Positions 12,141-23,690 of a stretch of DNA of 64,000 nucleotides are shown piece after piece. Below the pieces are notes generated by a model. It searched no databases and was not told the origin of the DNA. It saw nothing but the letters and a program-made list of their open reading frames with translations. The stretch's first letter is position 1; each line of letters begins with the position of its first letter. The stretch covers positions 212,001 through 276,000 of the forward strand of contig JAEMWC010000756.1 of assembly GCA_016490735.1 (NCBI GenBank), read 5' to 3'. A program made the position numbers and the translations under genes. This stretch comes from Pachyseris speciosa (Eukaryota; Cnidaria; Anthozoa; Scleractinia; Pachyseridae).

Positions 12141-12711
12141 CAACACTCCAGTTTCGAGTGCGCCATGACCGCTGAAAAAAAGCACTGAAAATGCATTTGT
12201 ACAGGGTTAGCCTCGACCTAGTTAACAATTATTCACCGAAGTGAAGGTGAATAGTGATGCCTATTTACCGAGCCGCGAAGCGGTGAGGTAAATATCCACC
12301 ACTTTCACGACACTGAGGTGAATAATTGTTTTAGTATATACCACACAAGCTGAATAATTAGCGGACCAAAACATTAGTTTATGTATGACAATATACCGAC
12401 AAGCGATCGGAAATTGTAAAATGTCGCGTGCCGACTGCTCGGAGGTAAATAGTACTTGCTATTCACCTCCGAGTTAACCAATGAGAGAGCGGGAAGAGTA
12501 CTATTCACTTGTGTGGTATATACTAAAGTAAAATATTCGCAAATTCCAGCAAGAAGATGACCTGTTTACAGCTACTGTTTAATTTCAAATTTCAGGCACC
12601 CTCCCGCCGGTATTTGTGAATATTTCACTTTAGGTCGAGGCTAACCCTGTACAAATGCGTTTTCAGTGCTTTTATTCAGCGGTCATAGCGAACTTGAAAC
12701 TGGAATATTTC
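12141..12711. mobile_element. Inverted-repeat element with nested palindromes
   Basis: Outer arms of about 80 bases (left GCACTGAAAATGCATTTGTA, right TACAAATGCGTTTTCAGTGC in complement) enclose two further palindromes: one at about 12222-12330 (AACAATTATTCACC and its complement) and one at about 12329-12527 (TTTAGTATATACCACACAAG and its complement). This is best read as MITEs inserted into one another. No protein is encoded. Confidence 0.75.
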
Positions 12712-13523
12712 TGGAAAATCGAGCTCTGCTTCAAAGGCCTTCATAGCATGGTTGACACAAGTAACACGACAAGCCTTGTGTTTTCTTTTCTTGTGCACTT
12801 ATAAACAAGCCAAGCTTATATATGACCGAACATTCGCTATAGATCCAAAGTGTCTACTTTTGTTAAATTCGTTCGTATTCCGTCAGTTATATTAGCCATT
12901 AAAATAGTTTCTTGGACTTGTTGTAGCGTATTAAATGATATCCTCAACACATTAGTTTGCGAACGAAGACATTACTACACACTTGTTTAAGCCGTTTAAT
13001 TGTCGATGGCTATTGTTTGAATATTAATATTGAAGCCTTACGTGCCACTCAGCACGAAGAGGTTGAGCGCGTGAGTAATTGATATCATCAGTTCTTCAAC
13101 TTCAATTAGGACATGTGCACTGCCTCTTATTGCCAAAACTAAACCTGGGTATTTTACCAAATTCTTTTGATTCTTCTTATGATTTTCCAACCGCAGCAAT
13201 GAATATTTGTTAGACTGCATATCTTAGTTTTGCAGCGATTTAAGAAAACGTTCCCGTTTAAGGTCTGGACAAGAAATATTACTGGTGATTGCCCGAAAGG
13301 AGCCGGTGGGTGACTCCAACAAGGAAGTTCACTTTTTGCATAAATTTTAGAATGTGCATACAGTGTTTATAAACGAACACGTTCTAAATAGTAAACATAC
13401 CACATGTTGCCAATGTATAACAAGGTTGTTTCCCCGACCAGAGCCCAAAGTTTCCGGAAAGCCATACCGTGACGTTAAGTACACACACTTAAGAACTCTA
13501 TAAGTGCAGACTCTTTAACCAAC

Positions 13524-13904
13524 CTTCTTATTCTAGTAACCAGGTCTTTGAAGTTCCATTCCCAAGCGTACATTTTTACTGCTCGGATTCCTGCAATGAT
13601 CTCTTTCATTACCTCCAACCGTTTATCGATCTGGTCTGCCGCCTTTCTGCGCCATTTTGCAGCTTTTCGAGCTGTTAAGGATCCATACACAGAGACGGCC
13701 AAGAATACAAATGTTCCAATCAACGCTTGCCAGGCCACAACTTTCCAAATCAATGCAAATCCAATAGCCAATGTCCAGTAAAGCAAGGGAAAAAAGCCCA
13801 AGGTAATGGCCGGTCTGTTCGATAGCTTTGGCATCGTTTGAGACAAGATTTACGATGTTGCCAGAGCTGACCTCTTCTAATGCTCGTCGATTCATAGAAA
13901 GGAT
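13524..13904 (-). CDS. ABCC4: ABCC4-like copy A, exon 2 (TMD1) with +1 frameshift
   Basis: Acceptor TTTAG precedes ATCCTTTCTATGAATCG; donor is AAGAAG|GTTGGT. The encoded part runs from ILSMNRRALEE through the MRP motif SGNIVNLVSNDA to the coupling region VKMYAWEWNFKDL. The exon is 381 bases, but the joining phases need 380: GACATTGGCTATTGG here aligns to GACATTGTTATTGG in copy B, one base shorter. As a result the two halves of the exon are open in different frames. Confidence 0.85.
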
Positions 13905-14458
13905 CTAAATCAACGTAACGGAAACCACCAGTTAATAATGCATATAGAATTGAAAAGCCTTGCTAAACGATCTTTTGCTGTGAACTGTCAGCTATCACAA
14001 AACATGATGACTTTGACCTTGGTTTGCATCAACTGAACTCCTAAAACGGCATTCTTCCAAGTAATTTTTATTGTGACCTGTTGTGATGTTTCATTGGTTC
14101 TACGGACAATCAGATGGACCATGGACCACAAGAAAAACTGAAACATATATCTATACCAATTTATAATGAGGTAGAAAACCACCAACTAAAAGCTAGCCCA
14201 GAGCTGCTCATGATAAAAGAAAGATCTACAGATTTAATGTTCAGTCCAAGAATTCCGAAATCATGTCAATCCTGATACCGTCAGTTGGTTTTCTCTGCTT
14301 CCAGAATAGCCTTTGATAGAAATTGAGAAGAATTCAATTGTTAGAAGCCCAGTAGATTGTGCCACCTAACTACTTTAATTATTTAAATGCATATGCTGTA
14401 AGAGTGTATAAGCCAGAGTAGCTAATGCATGCACATGTGATGTGCTCTTATGACCTAC

Positions 14459-14974
14459 CCGTTTATAAACAAATCCAATCATGGCGACTTTCAGTCGAAT
14501 TGCCACCGTCTCGGTTTTAAATATCATTTGACTCTGGCACAGCGATCTTACAGCTGGGACCAAAGCAAAGCAGAAAACCGAGGGTAGAGTTGCAACATAA
14601 CTTTTCTCCGAGTCTCCAGCAACACTTCTCAAGAAGAACCACACCATCAGAGGTATGCCGTTCAATGTCAGTGAGTAAATTATTCGAAGAATAACCAGAG
14701 TGATGTAATCTCTGTAAGAAATGACCCTCGTCATGGCTCTCCAAAGGCGAGGTCTTGTTCTGTTTTGTTCGGATGCTCTTTCCTCTGCCAGCCATTCCAA
14801 CTCTAAATCGTGAACAAGTTTCTCTGATTGATTAGAAGTTTCGATCGTAAACAAGTCCTCTTCTCCCAGTGGTTGTTTGGTTCCGAGTTTGAGAATCCCG
14901 CTCATCCAAGAGAATGTCAGCAATGATAAAAATCCAGCTTGGCTTTGTGGATTTGTCACTGAGTATTCCTCCAT
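14459..14974 (-). CDS. ABCC4: ABCC4-like copy A, exon 1 (N-terminus, start of TMD1)
   Basis: The exon starts at ATG 14974 (MEEYSVTNPQSQ...) and ends at CGG before donor GTAGGT, giving 172 codons in phase 0. The segment includes the family-typical N-terminal stretch around FSWMSGILKLG and the first membrane helices (near ILRIIYSLTLNGIPLMVWFF). The upstream 300 bases are homologous to the region upstream of copy B, which supports the same start in both. Confidence 0.85.
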
Positions 14975-15555
14975 TGTGTGCCCGTTAAAAAATATCTAGG
15001 AGAAATCAAGAGGACATAGTTCTACTTTCATTGGCACAGTTGAGTATGTGATGTTCTCCTAGACACTTTTAAAAAATTCCAATTCGATCCGGAATGCTCG
15101 AACGTTTCAGTAAACATGAGTCCTTTGGGCAGGAGATTAGGAAGCACTCCCCACGCTATCGAGCTTAAATAAATTGATTTGATTCGAGCGGCATGAACTC
15201 AGTCCATCCAGACAAACAAACAAACTCAAACTAAGCAAAAACAAAAAGCAAAAGAAGTTTGCAGCTTGACGCTTCCTACTTTGGGCAGCTTCAAAGTGCT
15301 TATACTGCTGTTGAATGAATCATATAATTTTGCATACAGTTGATATATGGCTGATTTCACCACTCCAGTGAAAGTATAAAAGCTTGATGTGTCATGGGGT
15401 CTTTTGAGTTAATTCCATAGGTGTCATAATTGACTCCAAATCCTTTGCTCGGTCCGGAACTTTTCCAAGTTGTTTTGTGTTTTGTTTCTCTGTTTGTGAG
15501 TTTTTTTTTGTATTCTGGCTCTTCTGGAAAGGGAATGAGATGGGGCCGGGGAGAT

Positions 15556-15580
15556 CTAGAGGGAGGGGGGGGGGGGGGGT
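15556..15580 (+). repeat. Poly-G / purine tract
   Basis: A run of G broken by few other bases (GGGAGGGGGGGG...) inside a purine-rich block at 15530-15600. It may be a G-quadruplex-forming or assembly-prone site. Confidence 0.8.
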
Positions 15581-15870
15581 GAGGGGTTCTGTCCGGGAAG
15601 GAACACAAGGGCACAGGGTGCAGAGCAGTTCTGTTCGATCGTACACGACAAAGTGTCACCTTGTAATTCCAAAATATGTTTACTCCGTACGATAACGATT
15701 GTTGAAATGCAATCCTTCTGATTTGTGAACGTTTTCCTATTTCCGAAGCTTATTCGTTGACCTTCGGGCAAAGATCATTGCTCCCGCGGGCAGCGTCAGT
15801 TGACGTAGTATATATGCAAGTAGACACTGTGGAAAGTCGTATGAGGGAGACAAGATCGGGGGATATATAC

Positions 15871-16032
15871 TAGTTATGCAACGCTTTGGAGTGGTATACC
15901 GTAGAATATCCCACGAGTCACCTGTATTTTCTTGGTATACACACGAGCCTTTAGGCGAGTGTGTATGCAAAGAAAATACAAGTGTCTCGTGGGATATTCC
16001 ACTGTATACCACGAGAAAGGGTTGCATAACTA
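15871..16032. mobile_element. Palindromic MITE, 162 bp
   Basis: The left arm TAGTTATGCAACGCTTTGGA is mirrored by the right arm ending GGGTTGCATAACTA. Pairing includes GAATATCCCACGAG and CTCGTGGGATATTC and covers nearly the whole length, with a short loop near 15950. Shared frames on both strands are only a by-product of the palindrome. Confidence 0.88.
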
Positions 16033-18939
16033 ACTCCTCTGCACCCTGTGACAAGGGCAGCGTAAGTCATTCAAGATACCAGAAAATGCAGGAAGAATAA
16101 AAAAAAAAACTTCAACGCTAAAAGTCGTTCTTGGCTAAGGGGTACACTGTATGAATAGCCTATTCAAACGAAAAGCCATCACCGTCATTTATTACATACA
16201 TCAAGCAATCACCAAAAGGCTTTGTGAAAGTTGTAAAATTGGCCGGCGACGTTAAGCGAACAAGTCACGTATTTCTATTACCTCTTACTTCAACTTCTTG
16301 GTCAACGAGACACTAATAAATCCGTGGATAGTGAGCCTTTAGGCTTGTCGTTTTGAATATCATTGTTTCATCTTTCCTCTTCGCAGTTGATGAATTTATA
16401 ATATATGTTGATAATGTTTCCATCCAGCCGTTACCTTGGCTTCCGCTGTGAACATAACCTTAGATCGCGGCTAAAGAAATAGTGGTAAGCTTGTGATGCA
16501 CAAGTCAAATTGGACACAGCAAAGAGATTTAAAATCTGACTTTTCGAGTGCGAGCTCTACATAAGAGTGAGTTCCTAGTATAGTTTAGGTGACCACTGTT
16601 TATATGGCATATTAAATAGATCCAACACGAATCCTGCAGAGTGACTGAAGTCGAAATAGAAATCCTACTTAACACCTTTTTTTAACTAAATCATGTTAAA
16701 TCTTTCAAAACAGTATCAGGTTTTGAAAACAGTAAGAATTTAAGCTTCACAAAGTCAGCAAAGTCACTAAAAGCTACCGTGTTATGCCAGGCATGGCACC
16801 TGGCTGATTCTTGACTCACTGAAACGAATACATGCAGTCACAATTACTTAACTGATTTTAAGAATAACCATGGTTAAAAACAAAGTCGCTTTCCGAGTGC
16901 CGGATGTCAACGATTCACTTACCTGTATTCCCAGGAAACCTTTGAAAATATCGTTTTACCTCACCAGATCGAGTGTTAAACGAATGCTAATTATTGAATG
17001 CGCATACTTGCATAAACGTCTGCTGCGTCTCATTTATTTTCCCCTCAGGGGGTTGTGCTTTATTTCACTTTGCTCGACTCCCAGATATGCTTATTTGAAA
17101 ACTCAAAGGCAGCCCGAAGTCACATATTGCGCACCTTTGTGAAAATTAAGAGAGGTTAAGGACAGATCGACGAAAATAAAAGTCGCTATGAAAATGCGTA
17201 AGGAAAGTTTTAAGCCAACAACAAACAAGCATAATTTAATAACAGTCACTCAAATAAAGAGTGGACGTGTTTCACGCATTGAAAGCACAAGTCCTTTCCT
17301 GGGTGTGGGAAACTTGTAATCTCACGTTTTCTACGCACTAACGAATTCAGGTCAATACAGAAATTGTGTCTGGTCGGGATTGTCGATGCATACGAGTAAT
17401 TGGCCTTCAGTAATGAAGTAATAATGGCCTTATGTAGTAAGGATAATTTGCATTCATCGTATATACACACACGCTATTACTTTGAAGTTTAGTTTTGGTA
17501 TACGAAGCAGCAAGTACGTACGTACGCAACATGAACAACGAAATTCTGAGTTGGGCTCTACAGTAACGAAAGAAAAGAATTTCTAACACCTTCAGCCTGT
17601 ACCTAAGGAACATGTAATGCGTTCATGCATGCATGCATGTAATGCGTTCATACACTCAGATTTTTTGAAGTCCACTTGTCTGCATGATTTTTTTCCCTCT
17701 GCATGAATTTTTTTAGATACCACCACTTGCAGGTTTTTTTTTTTTTTTGGCAAGTTTCCCTTGCAGGAATTTTTTTGGGGGAATAGGCCCCCCACCCCCA
17801 CCTCCGGTTTATTCTAAGGGTCCGACCCTTAGTCGACAAGAAAAGCCACACGAGCAGTGGTTCCATTTCGTGCTTGGGTAATACTAGGAGAAAATCTCAA
17901 ATAAATTTGCTCGTGAAGCCAAACAACACGTCTTTTAATGAAGGACTCACATAACACGCCAAATTAAATTGTACAAAACACGTGAGCTGACACATAAGAA
18001 TTTAGGATCCGATATATTATATCCCCTTACCTGACCATGAAAGGTCGGAATTTTTACTACAAAAAACCGGACTTTTTAGACTGATATTCCTTTTTCGACA
18101 GCTATATATTTATTGAGAGAGTTCGTTTTCATTCAAATGACTAAAATTGTTGATTTCCGCACACGTTATACATTTCATCCAATTCTCCTTGTTCTTTTCT
18201 ATCTGTTTGTTAGAGGCTGTATCATCTTTCTTTGGTATGACACCGTGTGTGGCTAACTTTTCAGAAAATTTGCTTCAAAAGAGTACCCGGTTAACAGTAG
18301 TATTAGCCATCAATTAGTGCCTGAATGAAAAAAGCCCGCCTAACTTTACTTTAAAAAATCGTCAAATTACGTGTAATGAGTGTGATAGTCAGCATCCCAG
18401 GCAGACGTGCATACACTACGCTCTTCCCCCGCGAGGTCACACAAGGTTGGTACCTAAGACGGACCCTCAGCCTTGTTAATTCACTGCGACTTTTGGTGTG
18501 GAGCAACACCAGACTCAGTACACATGTTGGGTGAAGAGATAGCGGCCACCGGGGACTCTGGTTGCTCTTCTGAGGTAATAAGCAGATCATGGCGGTTGCA
18601 TGCGCCCGCCCCACCATCCTTCGCCGAAATTAGAGACTACTCGCAATCTAGGAAACAATAAACTTTGGTGCGGACAAATGCCATTTGACCATATAATAAA
18701 GTACTTTGTGCGGATAGACGCTGGTATATACTGGTACATCAGGAAGGGCTTTGCAAATGCATACCTGTCATGATTGCTTCATGATCAGCTTTATCTCAGC
18801 AAGCTTTGTGGCCATGTTCCTTGGCTTGCTTGGTTGCAGCAGATAGTTGTGTTGAGGCAAGACTGAACGACTTCGACGACCAAACAATAATTCTGCTGGA
18901 AACACATGTAACCCTTCCGTAGGAAAGTGAACAATCACA

Positions 18940-19089
18940 CTGGCCCCAGTTGTTCAAAGAGTGGATAAAGTTCTATCCAGCGGATAAGTCACTATCCAGT
19001 GTATTGCAACTGATACGATTTATCCGTTGGATAGCGACTTATCCTCTGGATTGAGTTATCCGCGCGCTCTTTGAACAACTGGGGTCTGG
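18940..19089. mobile_element. Palindromic MITE (family 1, copy 2)
   Basis: Ends CTGGCCCCAGTTGTTCAAAG and CTTTGAACAACTGGGGTCTGG-like, with the same internal TATCC.GCGGATAA blocks as 3067-3201. It lies in the spacer downstream of copy B rather than in an intron, so the insertion is independent. Confidence 0.88.
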
Positions 19090-19438
19090 AGAATTACAAA
19101 TGAATTGAAAATGAACACTCTGAGTAAATTTCATTGATGAGGAAGAAGAGAGGACCTCACTCGATAGCACATTGTCACTAATAAATGCCCTTCCATGATT
19201 CTATGACTGCGAAGGCACCGACTTAAGTGAAAAGGTGGTTAACCAAGTCGTCCAAAGCAGTTGTCAGTGGGTGAAACAATAACTAAAACCTAAGATAATG
19301 TTGCGTTGAAAAGAATTGAAATCTTTGAAGGGAAGGACAAAAAAAAAGGTGAAAGCGTTGGTTCGAGTTCATGCTTTTACTTGTTGAAGGTCGAGATAAT
19401 CTTATTATTTTAACATACCTTTGGAAATAGGTTTCTTC

Positions 19439-19996
19439 TTAAATCTCGTAATCTGCTATCGTGAAATGAGTTCGCACAAGTTGAGTATAATATCCATTAT
19501 CATTTTGCAGTAGGTCTTCAGGGTTGTCAAATTCCACCACTCGTCCTTGATCCATGACCAAAACTTTATCGTAGTCCATGATGGTGTTCAAGCGATGAGC
19601 GATGGTCAGTACTGTGGAATCTTTAAGTCTTGTTCGTATAACTTCTTGAATGAGATGGTCTGTCTTGTACTCCACATTGGCAGTGGCTTCATCCAGTATG
19701 ATGACCTTGCTTTTCTGCAACAGCGCACGCGCTAAACAGACCAACTGACGCTCGCCAACACTAAAGTTGCTCCGAGACTCTATCATTTTGTACTCCAGTT
19801 GGCCAGGTAATTGTTGCACCATGGTGTTCAATTGTACCTCTTCCAAAGTTCGCCAAATGTCATGATCTTCATGCAAAGAGAAAGGATCAAGGTTCCTCCT
19901 AAGACTTCCGCTAAAGAGAACAGGATCCTGAGTTATAACGGCCATGGACCTGCGGGATGCTTGTAGATTGAAGTCCTTGAGGTTCACGCGATCGAT
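19439..19996 (-). pseudogene. ABCC4: ABCC4-like copy B, exon 7 (NBD2 core and C-terminus)
   Basis: The frame is open from the boundary to the stop after IADYEI and holds SVGERQLVCLARALLQ, VIILDEATANVE and TIAHRLNTI. The exact 5' edge is uncertain. The acceptor homologous to copy A (exon from 20004) would give a stop, while CATCAG with exon from 19996 keeps phase 0 at the cost of a few residues. Confidence 0.85.
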
Positions 19997-20370
19997 CTGA
20001 TGACCTGTTACATGAAAGAATACGAGGTAAGCCTTGCCCAGTCATTAAGTTGATATTTATGCATCTCAGAAATCGTGGGGTTCATTTTAACCTCCTTGGA
20101 TAGATGTTGTCCCTTCGTATCCTTTTATATGCGAAAAGGGCTCTGTACTGACCATCTGTAAAGCGGACAGTTACGTTTTTGACTTAAGAAAAATTCTTTC
20201 CCATTGCCAATAAGGAAGGTGGTTCAACCGCGACGAAAAACAGATGTTTTCCAAAAAAAAAAAAAAAGAACGGACGAAACGAATCTATTCTACACCTATT
20301 AGTTAATCGATGAATAAATAAACAAATGGATGGATGGATGGATGGATAAAGATAAAATCAATATACGCAC

Positions 20371-20721
20371 GAGGCCTTCAGCTTCTGGCATTCTAAACAA
20401 AGCAGCCACTAAAGATGATTTTCCGGCTCCCGTGCGACCAACTTTCTCCTTCGGGGCCACGCTGAAGCTGATGTTGTTCAAAACTTTGGAGCATCTTTTA
20501 AATACTTCAGAGATAAGTTGTTTAATGTTAGTCCACCTTTATTTGGCCAGTGTTCCGGAGGAAGTGTCCCGAAGCTGTATCGGGCTATGGCTCAAGACTT
20601 GCGTAAGTCATTACCCGCTCTACTGACGTCATATGGTTCTCTGTTTCTGATACCATACGGATCGTGAACTGCGCTACGTCTAACACCTGGACTGCGAACG
20701 ACAGGACCATGCTTGCTAAAG
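20371..20721 (-). pseudogene. ABCC4: ABCC4-like copy B, exon 6 (stop and frameshifts)
   Basis: Acceptor TTTTTTTAG; the donor is GTGCGT, weaker than the GTAAGT of copy A. The front is open through MVSETENHMTSVERVMTYAS, including the 8 bases missing in copy A. Then GAG becomes TAG, one base is lost in CCCGGATAC and another in CCAAAAGTTTTG, and three residues are missing before GRTGAGKSS. Confidence 0.87.
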
Positions 20722-20824
20722 CTAAAAAAAATCCGCCTTTAATGAAATTGAAGTGCGCACTATACAGGGGAGAGGCTTAAATTTCACGGAGATGTCACGC
20801 GTGGTGTCTTAGTATATCACTCAC

Positions 20825-20826
20825 TT

Positions 20827-20872
<46 letters not shown>
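20825..20872 (+). repeat. Microsatellite (ATTT)n
   Basis: Uninterrupted TTTA units in the intron between exons 5 and 6 of copy B. A short TGGA run also lies at 20325-20345 in the next intron. Confidence 0.93.
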
Positions 20873-20873
<1 letters not shown>

Positions 20874-22028
20874 CCTATTTATCTATTTGCTTCTTTTCTT
20901 TTACTATCTTGCCTACGCCTCTTTTACCGTTCTGAGCTAGAGGAGTTAATGTTGTACACCCCGACCGCTCCATAAATATTGAAACCGTCCCAGCCTTCTC
21001 AAATCCCCTCCATAAGACCACGTTGGGTTAGCGTTTGACTCCGAGAATAACACTAGATTTTGGTTCCTCATGAAAACGTTTAATCATGCACACATTGGTG
21101 TAATTTTGTCGGCAAACTCAAAAATTAAAAATATTGCTTTGAAGAATCCTTACTATTCCTGTCAAATAGGCTCAACAGTTTCTAATTGTCCAAATATCAA
21201 CATATATAGAATCAAGCATGTGAGATTTCTTAGGAATGCAATCAACATTTGCAAATCTCGAATGAAAGTTTCGTGGTCGAGTCTTGATTCCTCCCTAAAA
21301 GCGTCAATCTAATGCATCGGGACTGTCAAGTTGCATTAGTGGACAAATGACTTCTGGATCCCCGTATCACACAGACAAGAGACTCGAAGAAGACGCCATT
21401 GGGCAGCCATGGTGTTGATTGTAGCAGCCTTCGCTTTCAATTTTTCTTCGTATTGTACAATTGTGGAACACTATATGCAGCTTCTCTAGCCCTGGCTCTT
21501 TTAAGTCTTTTCTGACGAATATTTATATCTCCCTCTTAACGACAGTTTATGATGTAGATCTGGCCTGTACGTGGTCCATCAGTCACGGGGTTGCCCGTGC
21601 CACCACAATTAGCTTACCATACCCAACATGTTAATTTTATTTGTCAATGATTGGCTGTCTTTTATTTACTTCTTTAGTGTTTTTGTATTTTTATTTACAT
21701 AATACTCCTATGAGTGGGCGCCTCGCATGGGTTTTGCATGTTTATACCGATTTTTTTCTGCTCGAAATTTCACCAGCAATATGTATGTCAAAAATTACAT
21801 TAAAACGAGGCAATATGAAGCGAGATCCCCAAACATCGATTTAGCCACTATTTTGTAAACTGCAGACACATATATCAGTTTCAACTGGACATATATATTG
21901 ACATCTGGACATATGTATTGACATTTGAACATTTTGAGCCTATTGGACAAGCATACATTACACTATTCTTAATATAGTCATTAAAAACCTCATTAATAAT
22001 TCAATTAAGGAGTGTCTTTATATCTGAT

Positions 22029-22242
22029 AAAGACACGACTAAATTTTACATCCGATTTTCTAGGCCAAAATAACCCAAAATCTAAATTTTAGTGTAAGAA
22101 TGGATAGATGTACAGTAAAGCTTTTTAAGCCGTTCAATAAATTCGCAATTCGTGTTTTATCAAGTCCTATGAAAACACTCGGCTGCGCTTCGTGTTTGAA
22201 ACTTGATAAAACACTCCTGCTCATTTATTAAACATTACTTAA
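22029..22242 (-). repeat. Dispersed repeat, copy 2 (inverse of 4297-4495)
   Basis: Reverse complement of the block at 4297-4495, including AAACACTCGGCTGCGCTTCG and CTCCTGCTCATTTATT. Ends are approximate. It is followed by a region rich in GACTCCGA-type repeats (22245-22600). Confidence 0.6.
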
Positions 22243-22536
22243 GGCGATCTAATACTAAGCTACGGAATCGGAGTCGCTATCCGTGTTATGATCAGAAGCG
22301 TGGAGCGTTATGATCTATTTTGCTATGAAACAATAATCAGAGAATGTAGAACAAGCATTGTGATTGGTTGGTTCTTCCGCTTCTGCTTCCGACTCCGACA
22401 ATCTAGTTTTCACTGGATCATAAGCGACGGAGTCATAAGCGGAGTCGGAAGAAAATGGAAACGTTCTGATTCTTCCGACTCCAATTCCGTCGAGCTTATG
22501 ACTCCGCTTACGACTCCGATTTTTTGATTTTTACTG

Positions 22537-22668
22537 GGTCATAAGCGCTCTTACGACTCCGACTACGACTCCTTCCTGCCTTAAATTAGTGCATTACATG
22601 TGGGTCATAAGCGCTCTTACGACTCCGACTACGACTCCTTCCTGCCTTAAATTAGTGCATTACATGTG
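22537..22668 (+). repeat. Exact 66-bp tandem duplication
   Basis: The unit starting GGTCATAAGCGCTCTTACGA and ending TTACATGTG occurs twice head to tail (22537-22602 and 22603-22668) without a visible mismatch, so it is very young or an assembly artefact. Confidence 0.93.
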
Positions 22669-22745
22669 GAAGTATAATCCACAGCCAATACTTATGCCAT
22701 ATATGCATTATCATTTTGCAGACTTGGGTGTGGAACATTGTGTAC

Positions 22746-22882
22746 CTGGGCTTTGCGTGGCAAACAGAGCTCCCGCTGATATAGATGTTATAAGCAAATT
22801 AACCAAAGCATCTCCTCGAACAGCAAGCCAACGCGTTGAGGCTGACGACATTATTAAAGCAGCTGTGTTCCTGTCGAGGTAC
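22746..22882 (-). pseudogene. ABCC4: ABCC4-like copy B, exon 5
   Basis: 137 bases, the same as copy A, with acceptor TTAATTAG and donor CCAG|GTACA. It encodes YLDRNTAALIMSSASTRWLA then VRGDALVNLL. Frame open. Just upstream in the intron lies a 66-bp tandem duplication. Confidence 0.82.
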
Positions 22883-23119
22883 CTAATTAATTGGAAAAAA
22901 CAAAGAGTAACAATTACTGGACGGTAACATTATGAAGTTATCCATTTCTAGTCAACCTCTGTTTAATAATGTCATAGTCTTTACGTTTCTGTGTCCTTGA
23001 GGCCTCCTTGTCACCAGATGAAAGTTGATTTAGAGCATTAAACCTATTTAATCCTTTGCAAGAGCGACTTCCAACTATATGCTTCATGTAAGGTTGCTGT
23101 GGACACCCCAGATACTAAC

Positions 23120-23690
23120 CTATAATGTCTGGAGATAAATACTTCTTCCATCGCGGAAGAGCGAATAACTTCCAATCCTGCCACAGTATCCGCAATGCAA
23201 GAATACACTGGACTGCACGTCACTGCTTCTACTCGCCTCATTTCGCGGAATGATCTTAAATAAAACTTGGCCAAGAAAACGAAAAGTAACGTCAGAGGAG
23301 CGCAAACGATGAAAAGCCAAATGTTGGAAACGGCCGAGAGGATGGTACCACCGAACACGAAAAACAGCAACTGAAGTGTAAAGAGAGCTTGTCCTGGTAG
23401 CAGATCGTCCATGCAACCGATGTCTTTTGAGAAGCGATTCAAGATGTGGCCAACTGGGTTTGTATCAAAGAATAACACTGGTGCTTTAATAACTGCTTCT
23501 GTCATCTCATCATGGAGGTTTTCAGAAGCCTTGATAGCAGCGAGATATAAACAGAAGGCGGAGGCTGTTGTGAGGAGCAAGCAGACTGTCACAATCGATC
23601 CATAAACCAGGAGAGTGATATGGTTCTACTGTTGTTCATGTGGCATCTCTGTTATCCGTGAAAGCCACCAGTAGGGCGCAATCAATGACA
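23120..23690 (-). pseudogene. ABCC4: ABCC4-like copy B, exon 4 (TMD2, one stop)
   Basis: Same 571-base length as copy A. After MPHEQQ a TAG replaces AAG (Lys). The rest is open: ASENLHDEMTEAVIKAPVLF, then NPVGHILNRFSKDIG, where copy A has NPVGRILNRF. Confidence 0.88.

Larger units (their letters stand above)
10493..13523. other. Intron 2 of ABCC4-like copy A
   Basis: The intron contains two short palindromes built on AGGCGTTCTC (10988-11062 and 11409-11496), a (CTTA)n run and a nested inverted-repeat block at 12141-12711. The stretch 11620-11780 looks like the AT-rich 3' end of a retroelement, ending GAATAAAGTG just before the microsatellite. No extra exon is needed here, because the phases of exons 2 and 3 fit directly. 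Confidence 0.6.
2384..14974 (-). pseudogene. ABCC4: ABCC4/MRP4-like ABC transporter, copy A (seven exons, two frameshifts)
   Basis: Family: ABCC full-length ATP-driven exporter of organic anions, short MRP4 type without TMD0. Seven exons on the minus strand encode TMD1, NBD1, TMD2 and NBD2 in order, about 1297 codons of coding equivalent, close to the usual MRP4 length of about 1325. NBD1 has Walker A GPVGSGKTS, signature LSGGQ and Walker B YLLDD; NBD2 has Walker [10 protein letters not shown], signature SVGERQ, Walker B IILDE and an H-loop AHRL. Two lesions break the frame: one extra base in exon 2 (near 13765-13772) and an 8-base loss in exon 6 (near 3487). Exon lengths with these corrected (380 and 362) restore every splice phase, and copy B has the undisturbed sequence at both sites. 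It could be a recent pseudogene, or a real gene damaged by assembly errors. Introns hold a MITE, a LINE fragment, microsatellites and nested palindromes. Confidence 0.85.
14975..19438. other. Spacer between ABCC4-like copies A and B
   Basis: The first 300 bases match the upstream region of copy B (30960-31110), and the last 290 match the downstream region of copy A, as expected for a tandem duplication junction. Between them lie a poly-G tract, a 162-bp palindromic MITE, poly-T runs near 17740, a CATG repeat near 17626-17640 and one more family-1 MITE. I see no convincing gene. Confidence 0.6.

Noticed and set aside
15357..15771. Proline-rich frames on the minus strand
   Set aside because: They are produced by the poly-G/purine tract at 15556-15580.
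20004..20010. Exon 7 of copy B starting at the acceptor homologous to copy A
   Set aside because: It would run into a stop within a few codons; the CATCAG acceptor at 19997 keeps the frame, though in a pseudogene neither need be used.
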